NCBI GenBank assembly: GCA_013306675.1
Contig: JABLUY010000074.1
Coordinates: 62,001 to 126,000 of the forward strand
Reading direction: 5' to 3'
Source: Thraustochytrium sp. TN22
Taxonomy: Eukaryota; Sar; Bigyra; Thraustochytrida; Thraustochytriidae
Length of the DNA: 64,000 bases
The position numbers were made by a program, and so were the translations under genes. This document shows positions 39,158 to 48,887 of this stretch, in pieces. Each line of letters starts with the position of its first letter. Position 1 is the first letter of the stretch. Below the pieces are notes generated by a model. The model was not told the DNA's origin. It saw only the letters and a program-made list of their open reading frames with translations, and did not search any database.

Positions 39158-41383
39158 ATGGCGCGCACTCCAAGCATCTGCGTGGTGACCTCGGATGCTG
39201 GGCTCAGCCCGGACAAGGTCTTAGAGCCTGCCGGAGCACAGGCGTCGCCACCGGCGTCACGGTGCACGTGCGAGTTGGCGTGGTGCCAAGCGAAAGACGG
39301 TATCTTCCGCACGAGCCAGATCTACAGGAAACGACGTTTTCGCGGGGTGGTCTCGAAGAACGCGGAGACGGACTCTGACAAGCAGGATCAGCGTGCGCGA
39401 GACCGAATCTTCACCAAGCTGCGGCCGAAGTCTCAAGCCGAGCTGTCGCCCAACACGAGGGCGCGATTCCGGTGGCACCACTTCCGCCCAGAGTCCTTTC
39501 GCTTCGACGAGAAGAAGGGCGACTGGGTTTTGAAGACGAGCTCGATCACTCAGGTGATAGCGATGGAGACCATGATGACACCGCCACCAACTCGCGAACC
39601 AGCCGTGTGGAACTCGAGCAGGTGGGTTCTTCAACACGAGAGTGCCACGCCGACTTCAACGGCGGAGCGAAGACTCGCGAGTCAAGTTGCGTCTCCGGAA
39701 CGCAAGGCTCTTGGGCGCCGCGCTCATTCGGCCGCTCGTGCAGCCGAAAGTGATCGGGAGCACGCGCAGCAGCAGCTGGAGAAGAAGAGAAAGGCCGAGA
39801 CTGCCCTCGCGCTGCGACGAGCAACGGAGGCCGAGGCGAAGCTGTCACGCCAAGTTCACGAAGCTAGCGTCGCAGAGTCTAGAATCAGGGCAAACTCGGA
39901 GCTGACAGTGGCGGCTTCTGTATCCCGCCAGATGCTGAAATTCAAGGAGATGATGAAGGCGAGGAATGCTGCCAAGGGTTCTCAGCGTTCGGCAGAAAAG
40001 GCCACCTTCGACGCGATCGTCCTGGACCTGAAAGCCGACAAGGCAAAGCTTAAAGCCGACAAGGCAAAGCTAGAGCACGACAAGGCGAAGCTGCAGGCCG
40101 ACAAGGCGAAGCTGCAGGCCGACAAGGCGAAGCTGGAGGCCGACATGGCCTTGTTTCAGTCGATGTTAGCTTGCGCCGACACCGAGAAAGAGAAGATCAG
40201 GGCGAGCACGGTTGATGCCGAGGCACGGATCAAAGCTCTGCAGACGGAACTCTCCCACTCAAAGGCGGCCAACGAAGAGAACGAGCAGGTGATCAAGATT
40301 CTCAGTGCGACTCGCACTGAGGCAGACCCTCTTCGGTGGAACGTGTTCAAGTCAACACGGCGCTTCGCCGACAAGATCAAGTTCTATACTGGGGTGTCAA
40401 GTGTCAAATGCTTCGAAAAATTGGTTTCGCTCGCTCGCGTCGCTGGTGGAGACGACGCCCTGCAGCGCCCTGCAAGCACCGCGGCCTGGAAGGCTTTCAA
40501 GGAGGGCAATAGGGACTTAAAGCCCCAGTACGTGAGCACCAGAATGACGTCCAAGTCCGCCTCAACCAGCGCGTCGTGCCGGAGTAGCGCAGCCCGCCTC
40601 GTGCTCGAAGATCGCCTTCTCATGACGCTGATGATCCTGCGCCTGAACCTGAGCCAGGTAGTAATCGGATCGCTGTTCGGCGTGAACCAGGGCACAGTCT
40701 CGCGCAACTTCGAGTTCGGGATCCAGACGCTGTACGAGGTCTTCAGCCATGGCTTGGAGACACCTGACTCAGAGATGCTGAAAGCGTCCTGCCCCGACAA
40801 GGTCAAGAAAAAGTTCGGGAATCACATGATCAGCTGGCTCCTCGACGCGACGGAGCTCGAGATTCAGGTCCCCGATAACCCTCTAGCGCAGAGTGCGACC
40901 TGGAGCGAGTATAAGTCGCGCAACACTGCGAAGCTGCTCTTAGGTTTGACTCCTAGCGGCTACGTTGGTTGGGCTTCCCAGGCCTACCCGGGCAGGATCT
41001 CCGATCCTGTGATCACGGAGCGCTCGGGGTTCTACTCGGAGTGTGTGCACCCAACTCAAACCATCATGGCGGACAAGGGCTTCATGTTGCATGCGCCGCT
41101 GGCCAGCCGTGGTGCGCAGCTCTACGTTCCGCCCAAGCGATTCAAGGGTCAAAAGGTGCTGTCTCAAAGCGAGGCAAACGATACCCGCAAGATTGCCAAC
41201 TTTCGCATTCACGTGGAGCGAGCAATTAACCGTGTCAAGGACTTCCATTGGCTCACGAGTAAGGTTGCACTCCACCAAGCTGACCTGATTACACCTGCCT
41301 TCAAGGTCGCTTGCTACATCACTGCACTATGCGGCCCTCCAATCACCGCACCTTCAAACACCGCATCAAGCGGAAAAAAATGA
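39158..41383 (+). CDS. DDE transposase, IS4EU/ISL2EU type (HTH_4 + DDE_Tnp_4)
   Basis: A 741-residue transposase from an ATG. The N-terminal ~150 residues have a Cys cluster (CTCELAWC) and RWHHFRPESFRF, which could be a degenerate THAP-like zinc domain; this is uncertain. A coiled coil follows, including six ADKAKL-type heptads (residues ~290-328). A helix-turn-helix matches LEDRLLMTLMILRLNLSQ and IGSLFGVNQGTVSR. The catalytic triad is Asp563 (LLDATELEI), Asp639 (IMADKGF) and Glu687 (IHVERAINRVKDF). TWSEYKSRNTAKLLLGLTP, GRISDPVI and IANFRIHVERAI are signatures of this branch. Its stop is 3 bp from the stop of the convergent SWIM gene. Confidence 0.92.
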   Translation: MARTPSICVVTSDAGLSPDKVLEPAGAQASPPASRCTCELAWCQAKDGIFRTSQIYRKRRFRGVVSKNAETDSDKQDQRARDRIFTKLRPKSQAELSPNTRARFRWHHFRPESFRFDEKKGDWVLKTSSITQVIAMETMMTPPPTREPAVWNSSRWVLQHESATPTSTAERRLASQVASPERKALGRRAHSAARAAESDREHAQQQLEKKRKAETALALRRATEAEAKLSRQVHEASVAESRIRANSELTVAASVSRQMLKFKEMMKARNAAKGSQRSAEKATFDAIVLDLKADKAKLKADKAKLEHDKAKLQADKAKLQADKAKLEADMALFQSMLACADTEKEKIRASTVDAEARIKALQTELSHSKAANEENEQVIKILSATRTEADPLRWNVFKSTRRFADKIKFYTGVSSVKCFEKLVSLARVAGGDDALQRPASTAAWKAFKEGNRDLKPQYVSTRMTSKSASTSASCRSSAARLVLEDRLLMTLMILRLNLSQVVIGSLFGVNQGTVSRNFEFGIQTLYEVFSHGLETPDSEMLKASCPDKVKKKFGNHMISWLLDATELEIQVPDNPLAQSATWSEYKSRNTAKLLLGLTPSGYVGWASQAYPGRISDPVITERSGFYSECVHPTQTIMADKGFMLHAPLASRGAQLYVPPKRFKGQKVLSQSEANDTRKIANFRIHVERAINRVKDFHWLTSKVALHQADLITPAFKVACYITALCGPPITAPSNTASSGKK

Positions 41384-41386
41384 TCT

Positions 41387-42589
41387 TTACCACATGTCAG
41401 GACTCTCGTCAGAGTGCTCGTCGAAGATGGGATCGAGGGCCAACTCGGTGGATTCGTCGATGGGGAGCTGGTCGAGGCCGGTTCTGCGTAGCTCCGCAGC
41501 AGCACGGTCCTTCCAGAAATTCTTGGACACGAAACCGTTCAGCACCGGCGTAAACATTTGCGAGGCGGCAGACTCCCCACCTGGGCATGTCTCTGCGCCC
41601 GCCGCGATGCACTCAGCTAATGCTTTCACGTAGTTGCTGTTGCGGCCCCTCTCGGCGATGTCGCGCAGTGTTGCAGCATGGACCTCGGGAGGAAACGGGT
41701 TGTACTCGAGTCGGCCAAGAGTGTTCTGCCGGCAGACGGGTTCGCCGTATCGCCTTTTCTTCGCACGAGGGGTTCGCTGGGCTCGCTCGAAGATGAGGTA
41801 GGCGAGGGGGTTATTTACCAGGTCCTCGTCTGCCTCTTGCCTCGGCCGGTTCCACTCGCACCTCCTGTCGGTGGCAGGGCCGTCTTCACAATGGTCACGT
41901 TTGAGGTTTTGGACGGCCTGCAGCAGTGCGCTCACATGCACACAGCCGCTGTCGGCACGCGCCGCGGGACACTCGCACATTTGGTCCTTGATCTTGGTGA
42001 TGACCGGGGGCCGGTTGTTTGGGCGCCACTGGACCTCGCATTTGGCGTAGACCTGATACACGCCGTTGACCATTGACCTCGGGCAGAGAAGCCTGAGCCA
42101 GCAGGTGTCAGGGAAGCGATCGCCATTGCTCGGGTAGTAGGCGCCGAATCCGCGCAGGTGTGTGCGGAAGCAGATGCGCTTGTAGCCCTTCTCAAGCACC
42201 CCGTCCTTCGTGCATACGTCCTTGAAGTGCGCTTGCAAGACCGTCTCGGAGACAACTGGCGCGCGCTCTTGCATCTCACCGATGTTCGAGATCCAGTCCT
42301 CATTCTGAATGCCCTTGAGCATCGAGCTGACCTCGGCGTTGTCGATGAGTGGGAGCTCGTGGGTTCTGCGCCCGTTATTGCGCAAGATTTGGAGAGCGCT
42401 CAGGACTTCTGGGCAGCGTAAGTTGGTGAGCGCTTTGTGCTCCTTGCGTGCCTCCTCCTCAACGCGCAGCTGCGTTCGAACATCAGCGTGGAGCTCAGCC
42501 ACCTTTCTGTTGCCCGGAGACTGACCGCGAGTGCGAAGTCAGCGAGCCAGCTGCGCTTGCTTGGCCGTATCTACCTCGCTTTCAGCCAT
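41387..42589 (-). CDS. SWIM zinc-finger protein of the transposon
   Basis: The main exon (41387-42502) codes 371 residues but starts without ATG. A 72-bp intron (42503-42574, GTAGAT...AGAAAG) would join it in frame to a five-codon first exon at 42575-42589 that begins ATGGCTGAAAGCGAG. The key domain is a SWIM zinc finger, CECPAARADSGCVHV (CxC...CxH), followed by RRCEWNRPR and LEYNPFPPE. Those surroundings match the part in front of the YqaJ nuclease in known SWIM-YqaJ transposon proteins. No YqaJ catalytic domain follows: the protein ends in an acidic tail. DNA binding next to the transposase or nuclease is inferred. The short first exon is tentative. Confidence 0.7.
42503..42574 (-). other. 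Possible intron in the SWIM gene (72 bp)
   Basis: On the minus strand GTAGAT to AACAGAAAG. Removing it joins ATGGCTGAAAGCGAG to GTGGCTGAGCTC in frame. No other way to supply an ATG at the start of this frame is seen. Confidence 0.45.
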
Positions 42590-43883
42590 CTTGGCCCTCG
42601 GTGAGATCGACAGTCTCAAAGCCATCCTGGGGTTGCACTTTGGTGACCCCGTCACCCACGTCGTGTTGCTTGGACGCACGGCCGTCGCACTCACACGTCC
42701 CGCGGAGGCCGTTGCACTCGCAGTCACACGTCTCGCGGAGGCCGTTGCACTCACACCTCTCGCGGAGGCAACGTAGCCCCAGCGCGATGAGGTCAACGTG
42801 ATCCCTGTCAAAGCCTGTCTTGCCGACGAGCGCCGACACGTCGGTCTCGGCCAGCACGTCCAAATCCAGCGAGTCGACCTTTCCCGAGGCGAGGAAGAGC
42901 CCAACGCCAGCGAGAAGACCGCCCTTTGCCGTCTTCATCTGCAAGCAGACTTCCTCCTTCAGCGCCCGGGGCCAACCCATGTGCGCGATGAGCTTGCCGG
43001 CGAGCTTCTCGGGCTTGAGCCACTCCGTTACGTCCACCTGCTCATCAAGAAGCTTGTCGAGGACGCGGAGCGCCGTCAAAGGCCCAACGCCCCTGATGTC
43101 GTGGTAGTCAGTCTTGACGAGCAGTGCGTACGCCAAGCACACGGCAGCCGCCGCAACCTGGGGCTCGCAGTCTTTCTCATCTGCGAGCTCGTCGATGATG
43201 TGTCCAAGGTCACGTTGACACGCTTCCCCGGACTCTTCGTCCAGAGGCGCTGTAGGTCCGGCAGGCTCGAAGAGGGTTCCCATGCCGGCATGCCAGTCTC
43301 CAGAAGGTACGACGAGGAGGTTGCCTCCTTCGTGCACGAGCATGTCCGAGTCGACCGAGATGATGTATTGAATGGTCTGTTCGCGAAGCATCGCCACGAG
43401 AGTGTGGTCTGCGGCGGAAGGCGCCACCCGGGACGCGAATCCACACTCGCGCAGCCGACGCAGGACCGCAGAGACGAGCTCTCGCGAGCCGCCGGCGTTG
43501 ACCTTGGAGAGCTTCTCCAAAAGATCGGGAGGAGGCTCTTCACCCTTTGCAGCGTGCTCCTGAAGCTGACTTGCTAGGGCGTCGGCCTTGTCCTTGCGCT
43601 TCTTGCTTCTCGCCGAGTTTGTACGACACTTCATCGGAGTTGGCGCCCCATCAAAGGCAACGATGGGCCTCGCACCCATTCTTTTGAGCTCCGTGAGCCG
43701 ACTGACAAAGCTCTCCACGGTCTTGGTGAAGTTCTTCTTCGTGATGTCCTCGTGCATGACACTCACGTACATGTGGAGCCAGACAGAGGCGTCCACGCCG
43801 ACGTCCTTGTCGGACAAGAGCTCGCAGAGCTTGACCTCGCGCGACTTGGATGCCAGAAGCCGCCGAAGGCCAGTAACGCCCAT
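42582..43883 (-). CDS. FEN1/XPG-family flap nuclease encoded by the transposon
   Basis: A 433-residue nuclease. The XPG-N part has MGVTGLRRLLASK, VGVDASVWLHM with the first metal Asp, and FDGAPTPMK. The XPG-I part has APSAADHTL and IISVDSDMLVHEG with two acidic residues. The helix-hairpin-helix has DYHDIRGVGPLTALRVL. Compared with FEN1, the second acidic pair is only half kept: EAE is AAD. FEN1-like enzymes cut 5' flaps. The C-terminus has a Cys-rich repeat, CECNGLR.TC twice, coded by ~36-bp tandem units near 42685-42775. Its TGA overlaps the ATG proposed for the SWIM gene. As part of the transposon it may process ends or gaps during transposition (inference). Confidence 0.85.
   Translation of the reverse strand: MGVTGLRRLLASKSREVKLCELLSDKDVGVDASVWLHMYVSVMHEDITKKNFTKTVESFVSRLTELKRMGARPIVAFDGAPTPMKCRTNSARSKKRKDKADALASQLQEHAAKGEEPPPDLLEKLSKVNAGGSRELVSAVLRRLRECGFASRVAPSAADHTLVAMLREQTIQYIISVDSDMLVHEGGNLLVVPSGDWHAGMGTLFEPAGPTAPLDEESGEACQRDLGHIIDELADEKDCEPQVAAAAVCLAYALLVKTDYHDIRGVGPLTALRVLDKLLDEQVDVTEWLKPEKLAGKLIAHMGWPRALKEEVCLQMKTAKGGLLAGVGLFLASGKVDSLDLDVLAETDVSALVGKTGFDRDHVDLIALGLRCLRERCECNGLRETCDCECNGLRGTCECDGRASKQHDVGDGVTKVQPQDGFETVDLTEGQDG
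42685..42775 (-). repeat. 36-bp tandem repeat within the nuclease gene
   Basis: About two and a half in-frame units coding a Cys-rich tail. The shared part is CTCGCGGAGGCCGTTGCACT on the plus strand. Confidence 0.75.
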
Positions 43884-44046
43884 CCTGGCTGAGAAGCAAG
43901 AGGCGCGAACGCAGGCGCGCTGCCCAGCTCTCCCGGCCCACCCCTGCCGCGCTGCCGCCTTGCTCCGCGCCTCCGCGTCAGCGTCCGCCGCGGCGACTCG
44001 AGGCTACAGTTATGTTGGCTCGCGCGTCGCTCGCGCTGCTCAGAGC

Positions 44047-44058
44047 CTGAAGCGCCAC
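44047..44058 (-). repeat. Right subterminal inverted repeat
   Basis: CTGAAGCGCCAC, complementary to the left copy at 38885-38896. Confidence 0.65.
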
Positions 44059-44153
44059 GCGAGAGGTGAACAAAAAAAGGAAAATGCGTTGCGGAAGCCG
44101 CAAAGGGGTAGCGGACGAGTCTCCTCGGCGCTCCCTCCTTGGCGCGGAGGGCG

Positions 44154-44169
44154 GCGCATCTCATCTATT
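44154..44169 (-). repeat. Right terminal inverted repeat
   Basis: GCGCATCTCATCTATT, the exact reverse complement of the left terminus. Confidence 0.85.
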
Positions 44170-44513
44170 GCGCGCGATTCATTGCTGTGCTGTGTCGGAC
44201 GCGCCACAACGTCGCATCGTCACGAGGAAACGCGACCAAATCCGGCTCTCCGAGGCCTGCCGCGGCTGCGTGCGAAAGCTGTGCCACTCGTGCAGATTTC
44301 TATCGCACGTGAGGAGCTGTACGCTGCCGCGGGCTTCTCCTCTCGACGCTTCGAGGTGACTAACCTCGCTGACCGAACGAGGGCCACAGCGAGCCGGCCG
44401 GCGAATAGCTCTGCAAGTTCGCATACGTCTACGTGGACACAGACTCTGGAAAGTCGCTCTACTACTAAGTAGAGGTAGCGGGGCAAGATCTTTGCAGCTT
44501 CGTTCAGGTATTG
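44170..44513. other. Spacer right of the transposon
   Basis: About 340 bp between the right transposon end and the stop of the unknown coiled-coil gene. No gene is seen. Confidence 0.45.
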
Positions 44514-45467
44514 TCAGGTTTTGTTGGCGTTCTCTAGCCAGGAACGCTTTAGCGCCAGCTCGCGCTCGCGCAGTCTGCGGCGCAGGGCAGCCGGCAGACG
44601 GGGCTGCAGACCATGGGGGTCGAGCTCCGGGTCCCACATGCGCAGCGCGCCATGATGGTCGAACGCGAGCTTGGCTCCGTTGGCGTACTGGTGCTCCGCG
44701 CGTCCGCGGGCGCTGGACAGATTGGCGTGTAGCTTGGTGACGGCGCGCACCAGGGCCATGTTGCGCCGCAAGCGGCGTCCGGCTTGCTGCTTCTGATGCT
44801 CTCGCGCCTTGTCGGACTCAATCGCGGCCCTGGCCTCGGCCGCGGCCTCGTGCGCGGCACGCACCGCGAGCCTGCGTTGCTCCTCCTCGCGCTCAGCTTC
44901 CCGAGCCCTCACGGCCCGCGCTTCGCCAAGCTTGAGCCGCGCGGCGGCTTGAACTGAGGTCAGCGCCGTCGTCCACGACGCTTTGGCGGCCAGGACTTTG
45001 GCGTGACGCTCGGCGGCCCTCTTGCCCGCGCGGTCCTCCTGGGTCAGTTCCTGGACCAGTCTCTCGATCGCGATCCGCTCCTCCCACTCGTCCCACTCGT
45101 GCTCTTGCTGTGTGTCGCCCGGCGCAACCCCCTCGTCGCTTGCTGGCGTGGCGCTCGTTGGCATACTCTCGTCGCCTGCGTTGGTCTCGCCATGCGTGCT
45201 TGCGCCGCTTACCGCCATGGGATCTGGCATGCTCTCGTCACCGACATGCATTTCTGGCATGCTCTCATCTCCCGTCAACCCGTGCAACACCGCCTCGCTC
45301 TCCGTCTCCCGCTCAGGTTTGGGCAGCAGCGACTTGTCGCACGCCTTGCCCAAGTCCAGCGGCCTGAATATCGCCTTTTCCCTCCTGCTGCCCGTGCTCG
45401 ACGGCCTCTTGAGCCTCCTGGCCGCGTGCACGCCGGCACCTGCCGGCACCACCGCGCTCCGCGTCAT
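44514..45467 (-). CDS. Charged coiled-coil protein with GDESMP repeats, unknown
   Basis: A 317-residue protein from an ATG. The N-terminal third contains GDESMP three times. From ~residue 135 a long helix rich in Glu, Ala and Arg (WDEWEERIAIERLVQELTQEDR, then EARAVRAREAEREEEQRR) should form a coiled coil. The C-terminus is basic with RRRLRERELALKRSWLE. No known family is recognised. It could be a real gene or a lineage-specific protein; its start lies about 770 bp from the divergent eL33 gene. Confidence 0.5.
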   Translation of the reverse strand: MTRSAVVPAGAGVHAARRLKRPSSTGSRREKAIFRPLDLGKACDKSLLPKPERETESEAVLHGLTGDESMPEMHVGDESMPDPMAVSGASTHGETNAGDESMPTSATPASDEGVAPGDTQQEHEWDEWEERIAIERLVQELTQEDRAGKRAAERHAKVLAAKASWTTALTSVQAAARLKLGEARAVRAREAEREEEQRRLAVRAAHEAAAEARAAIESDKAREHQKQQAGRRLRRNMALVRAVTKLHANLSSARGRAEHQYANGAKLAFDHHGALRMWDPELDPHGLQPRLPAALRRRLRERELALKRSWLENANKT

Positions 45468-46237
45468 TTCCGCGGCTCCTCACCTCCGAGGAGTTCCTCT
45501 CCTCGTCAGGCTCCTGGTCATCGTCCTGCCTCAGCCTGGCCTGCTTCAAGTTGGCCGGGTCCGGGACCCGGTCACTCAGCCTCGGCTTCGTCTTTCAAGT
45601 TCGCGGCGCGCCGGGCCCTGCCACTGATGATGACCGGCGTCATTCCTTCGCACACCTATCCGGTTCGTGGTGCATTGCAGTGCATGGCGTCCGCAGTGCG
45701 GCCCGAGAATGGCGTCTAGTAGCTCTAGCTACCAGGGCTGCAGTCAGTCACTGTCAGTCCGTTGCAGTCCGCTGCGATCTTCGACGAGCAATCGCACACC
45801 AAACGCGCCGTCTCGCTACACCCTCTCCTCCGAGTCAGCTAGCTAACTCTGTTAGCTTCCAGCCGCCCAGCGTTCACGCCTTGCACGTTCCAGCCAGTTG
45901 CAGCCACCGCGGCGATTTCTTCCCCGCCAGACTCTGTCCTTTTCCCAGCCATGATCGCCATCATGATGATGAGAAGCGAATAGAACACCTAAAGAACGTC
46001 GGAACGCCGCGTGCCCGGCGTGACTGGCGCGCAAGCAGGGCTGGAGGAGAACGCAACAGGAACGTAAAGAACGGGCGCCGGGGCGCGCCGGAAAGGCGGT
46101 AACCCTGGGCGGGGCCGGGCGCGGGTGGGTGGCTTGCGGCGAGCAGTGGCGCCGCAGGCAGGCAGGCAACGCGAGGGCGCGGCAGACTGCAAGGCAGAGG
46201 TCGCGGAGCAGACTCGGCGCACGGGGAGGGGGACAAG
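45468..46237. other. Divergent spacer before eL33
   Basis: About 770 bp. The part 45840-46000 is less GC-rich and has GATG repeats (ATCATGATGATGAG). No conserved gene is seen; it probably carries the eL33 promoter. Confidence 0.45.
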
Positions 46238-47164
<927 letters not shown>

Positions 47165-47699
47165 GACACTTGTTGGGACCTCTGGATAAATCGTACGTGC
47201 TGCTATTGAGACTGTTTTCCCCTTGCTTGCAGGCTTGTCGCGAAGCCGACTGGCGTGCCCTGTGGGTCTCTCGCCGCTGCTCACCCGCTACTCACGCTTG
47301 GAGCGCTCTGCTGCCTGGGACTGCTCTTTTGCGCTCGCTTTCGCCGAGCGTCGCCGACCACGAGATGTACGACGCGGTTGCAAAACACACTCTTCCCGCG
47401 ACTTCGACATGAGGCTCCGTGCGGTCTTCAACATTGCTCGCAGCGGCCAGCATTCTGGCATGGTCTTGGCAAAGCTCTGCGCAGTGATCTCTTGACCAGC
47501 CAGCCAGCCAGGTCGAGCCTCGGCTTTCTTGGTGCGCAATCGCGGAGGGCCGGCATAGGGCAGCGTCCCTAGATTGGAGTCAGGTTGTGCACCCCGGCGT
47601 CCGGCCGCACGCACGCCGAGCGCGACTCCGACGAGGACCCTGGCTTGCCAAGAGCAAGCAAACCCGCAAAGGGCGATCAACGATCCAGAGCGGAAGAGG
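47165..47699. other. Spacer, eL33 3' flank and hydroxylase promoter
   Basis: About 535 bp between two plus-strand genes. GGATAAATCG shortly after the eL33 stop could be a poly(A) signal variant. No gene is seen. Confidence 0.45.
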
Positions 47700-48887
47700 A
47701 TGGCGCGCGCGCAGGCCAAGGCGAAGAAGAGCCCGGCGGCCGCGGCGGCGGCCGCGGCGGCCGCGGCGCACGGCGGCAAGAGCAGCAGCGGCAACGGCGG
47801 CGGCGGCATGCTGTCGGCGCTGTACGTGGCCGTGGGCGTGGTGGTGCTGGCGGTGGCGCTGGCGACGCTGCGGCAGCAGGACGTCGCGGCGACGGAGGGG
47901 GCGCCCCGCAGGGCCGCCCTGCCGCCCGTGGAGAACCGGGTCCAGGGTATGTCGTTGGGCGAGATCGCGGCGCAGGCCCAGAAGCGCCCGTGCTCGAACA
48001 GGCACACGGACCGGGACTGCCACGCGTTCGCGGCGCAGGGTCAGTGCGCGGCGGCGCCCGGGTGGATGGCGGTGTTCTGCGCTGCGAGCTGCGACGTGTG
48101 CGAGCTGCGCGACCCGACGGTGCGCTGTGACGCGGAGCGCATCGGGTACGAGCGCACGCCGGCGCTGCAGGCCGGGTCCGTGGACGACCTGTTCCAGGAC
48201 CTGGCGGAGCGGTACCCGGAGTACAACGTGACGTACCTGGCCAAGCCGCCGGGCGCGCCGTGGGTGGTCAAGTTTCACAACTTTCTGAGCGACGAGGAGG
48301 TGGAGACGTTGATCGCGCAGGCAGCCGGCGGCCTGCAGCGCAGCACGGATCAGGGCGGTTTCAGCGAGGACGGCGTGCAGGAACAGGTGGTGTCCAAGGG
48401 GCGCACGAGCGAGAACGCGTGGTGCGACTCCAAGTGCGAGGCGAACCCGGTGGTGCGGCGCGTCATGGACCGCATCTCGGCCGTGTCCAGGGTGCCGCCA
48501 GAGAACTTTGAGTCCTTCCAGTTGCTGCGCTACCAGATCGGCCAGGAGTACAAGCGCCACCACGACTCGTCGGCAAACGACAACAAGATGCTGTCGGGCC
48601 CGCGCATCTACACCTTCTTCCTCTATCTGTCGGATGTCGAGGAGGGTGGCGGCACGCGCTTCACGGACCTGCCGGAGCCCGTGACCAACCTTCCGGAGCG
48701 CGGCAGTGCCATCCTCTGGCCGAGCGTCACCAACGACGACCCGACGCGCATCGAGCCGCTCGCGTACCATCAGGCGATGCCTGTGATCAAGGGCACCAAG
48801 TTGGCGGCAAACATTTGGATCCACCAGTACAACTATGTCGTGCCGAATCTGCATGGCTGCACGGGTGCTTTTTCTGAGTTCGACTGA
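47700..48887 (+). CDS. Prolyl 4-hydroxylase, alpha-type, with ShK domain
   Basis: A 395-residue type II membrane protein. After an Ala-rich lead, a signal anchor spans residues ~38-58 (LSALYVAVGVVVLAVALATL). A ShK-like Cys domain follows (CSNRHTDRDC through CAASCDVC). The 2-oxoglutarate/Fe(II) oxygenase domain has LLRYQIGQEYKRHHDSS with the HxD iron ligands, FFLYLSDVEEGGGTRF, and YHQAMPVIKGTKLAANIWIH with the distal His and the Lys for 2-oxoglutarate. The P4H-ShK order is common in plants, algae and stramenopiles; relatives hydroxylate proline in ER/Golgi proteins such as extensin- and collagen-like targets. The start is the first ATG. Confidence 0.9.
   Translation: MARAQAKAKKSPAAAAAAAAAAAHGGKSSSGNGGGGMLSALYVAVGVVVLAVALATLRQQDVAATEGAPRRAALPPVENRVQGMSLGEIAAQAQKRPCSNRHTDRDCHAFAAQGQCAAAPGWMAVFCAASCDVCELRDPTVRCDAERIGYERTPALQAGSVDDLFQDLAERYPEYNVTYLAKPPGAPWVVKFHNFLSDEEVETLIAQAAGGLQRSTDQGGFSEDGVQEQVVSKGRTSENAWCDSKCEANPVVRRVMDRISAVSRVPPENFESFQLLRYQIGQEYKRHHDSSANDNKMLSGPRIYTFFLYLSDVEEGGGTRFTDLPEPVTNLPERGSAILWPSVTNDDPTRIEPLAYHQAMPVIKGTKLAANIWIHQYNYVVPNLHGCTGAFSEFD

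Larger units (their letters stand above)
38785..44169. mobile_element. Complete IS4EU/ISL2EU-like DNA transposon
   Basis: A 5.4-kb element bounded by perfect 16-bp inverted repeats, AATAGATGAGATGCGC at the left and its complement at the right end. The outermost AATA/TATT may include a 2-bp target duplication (AT or TA). A second inverted pair, GTGGCGCTTCAG, lies about 100 bp inside each end. It carries a DDE transposase (+) and, convergent to it, a SWIM zinc-finger protein (-) and a FEN1/XPG-like nuclease (-). All three frames are open. The transposase matches the THAP/DDE_Tnp_4 type of the ISL2EU (IS4EU) superfamily. Intact frames and perfect termini suggest a recent insertion. Confidence 0.85.
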
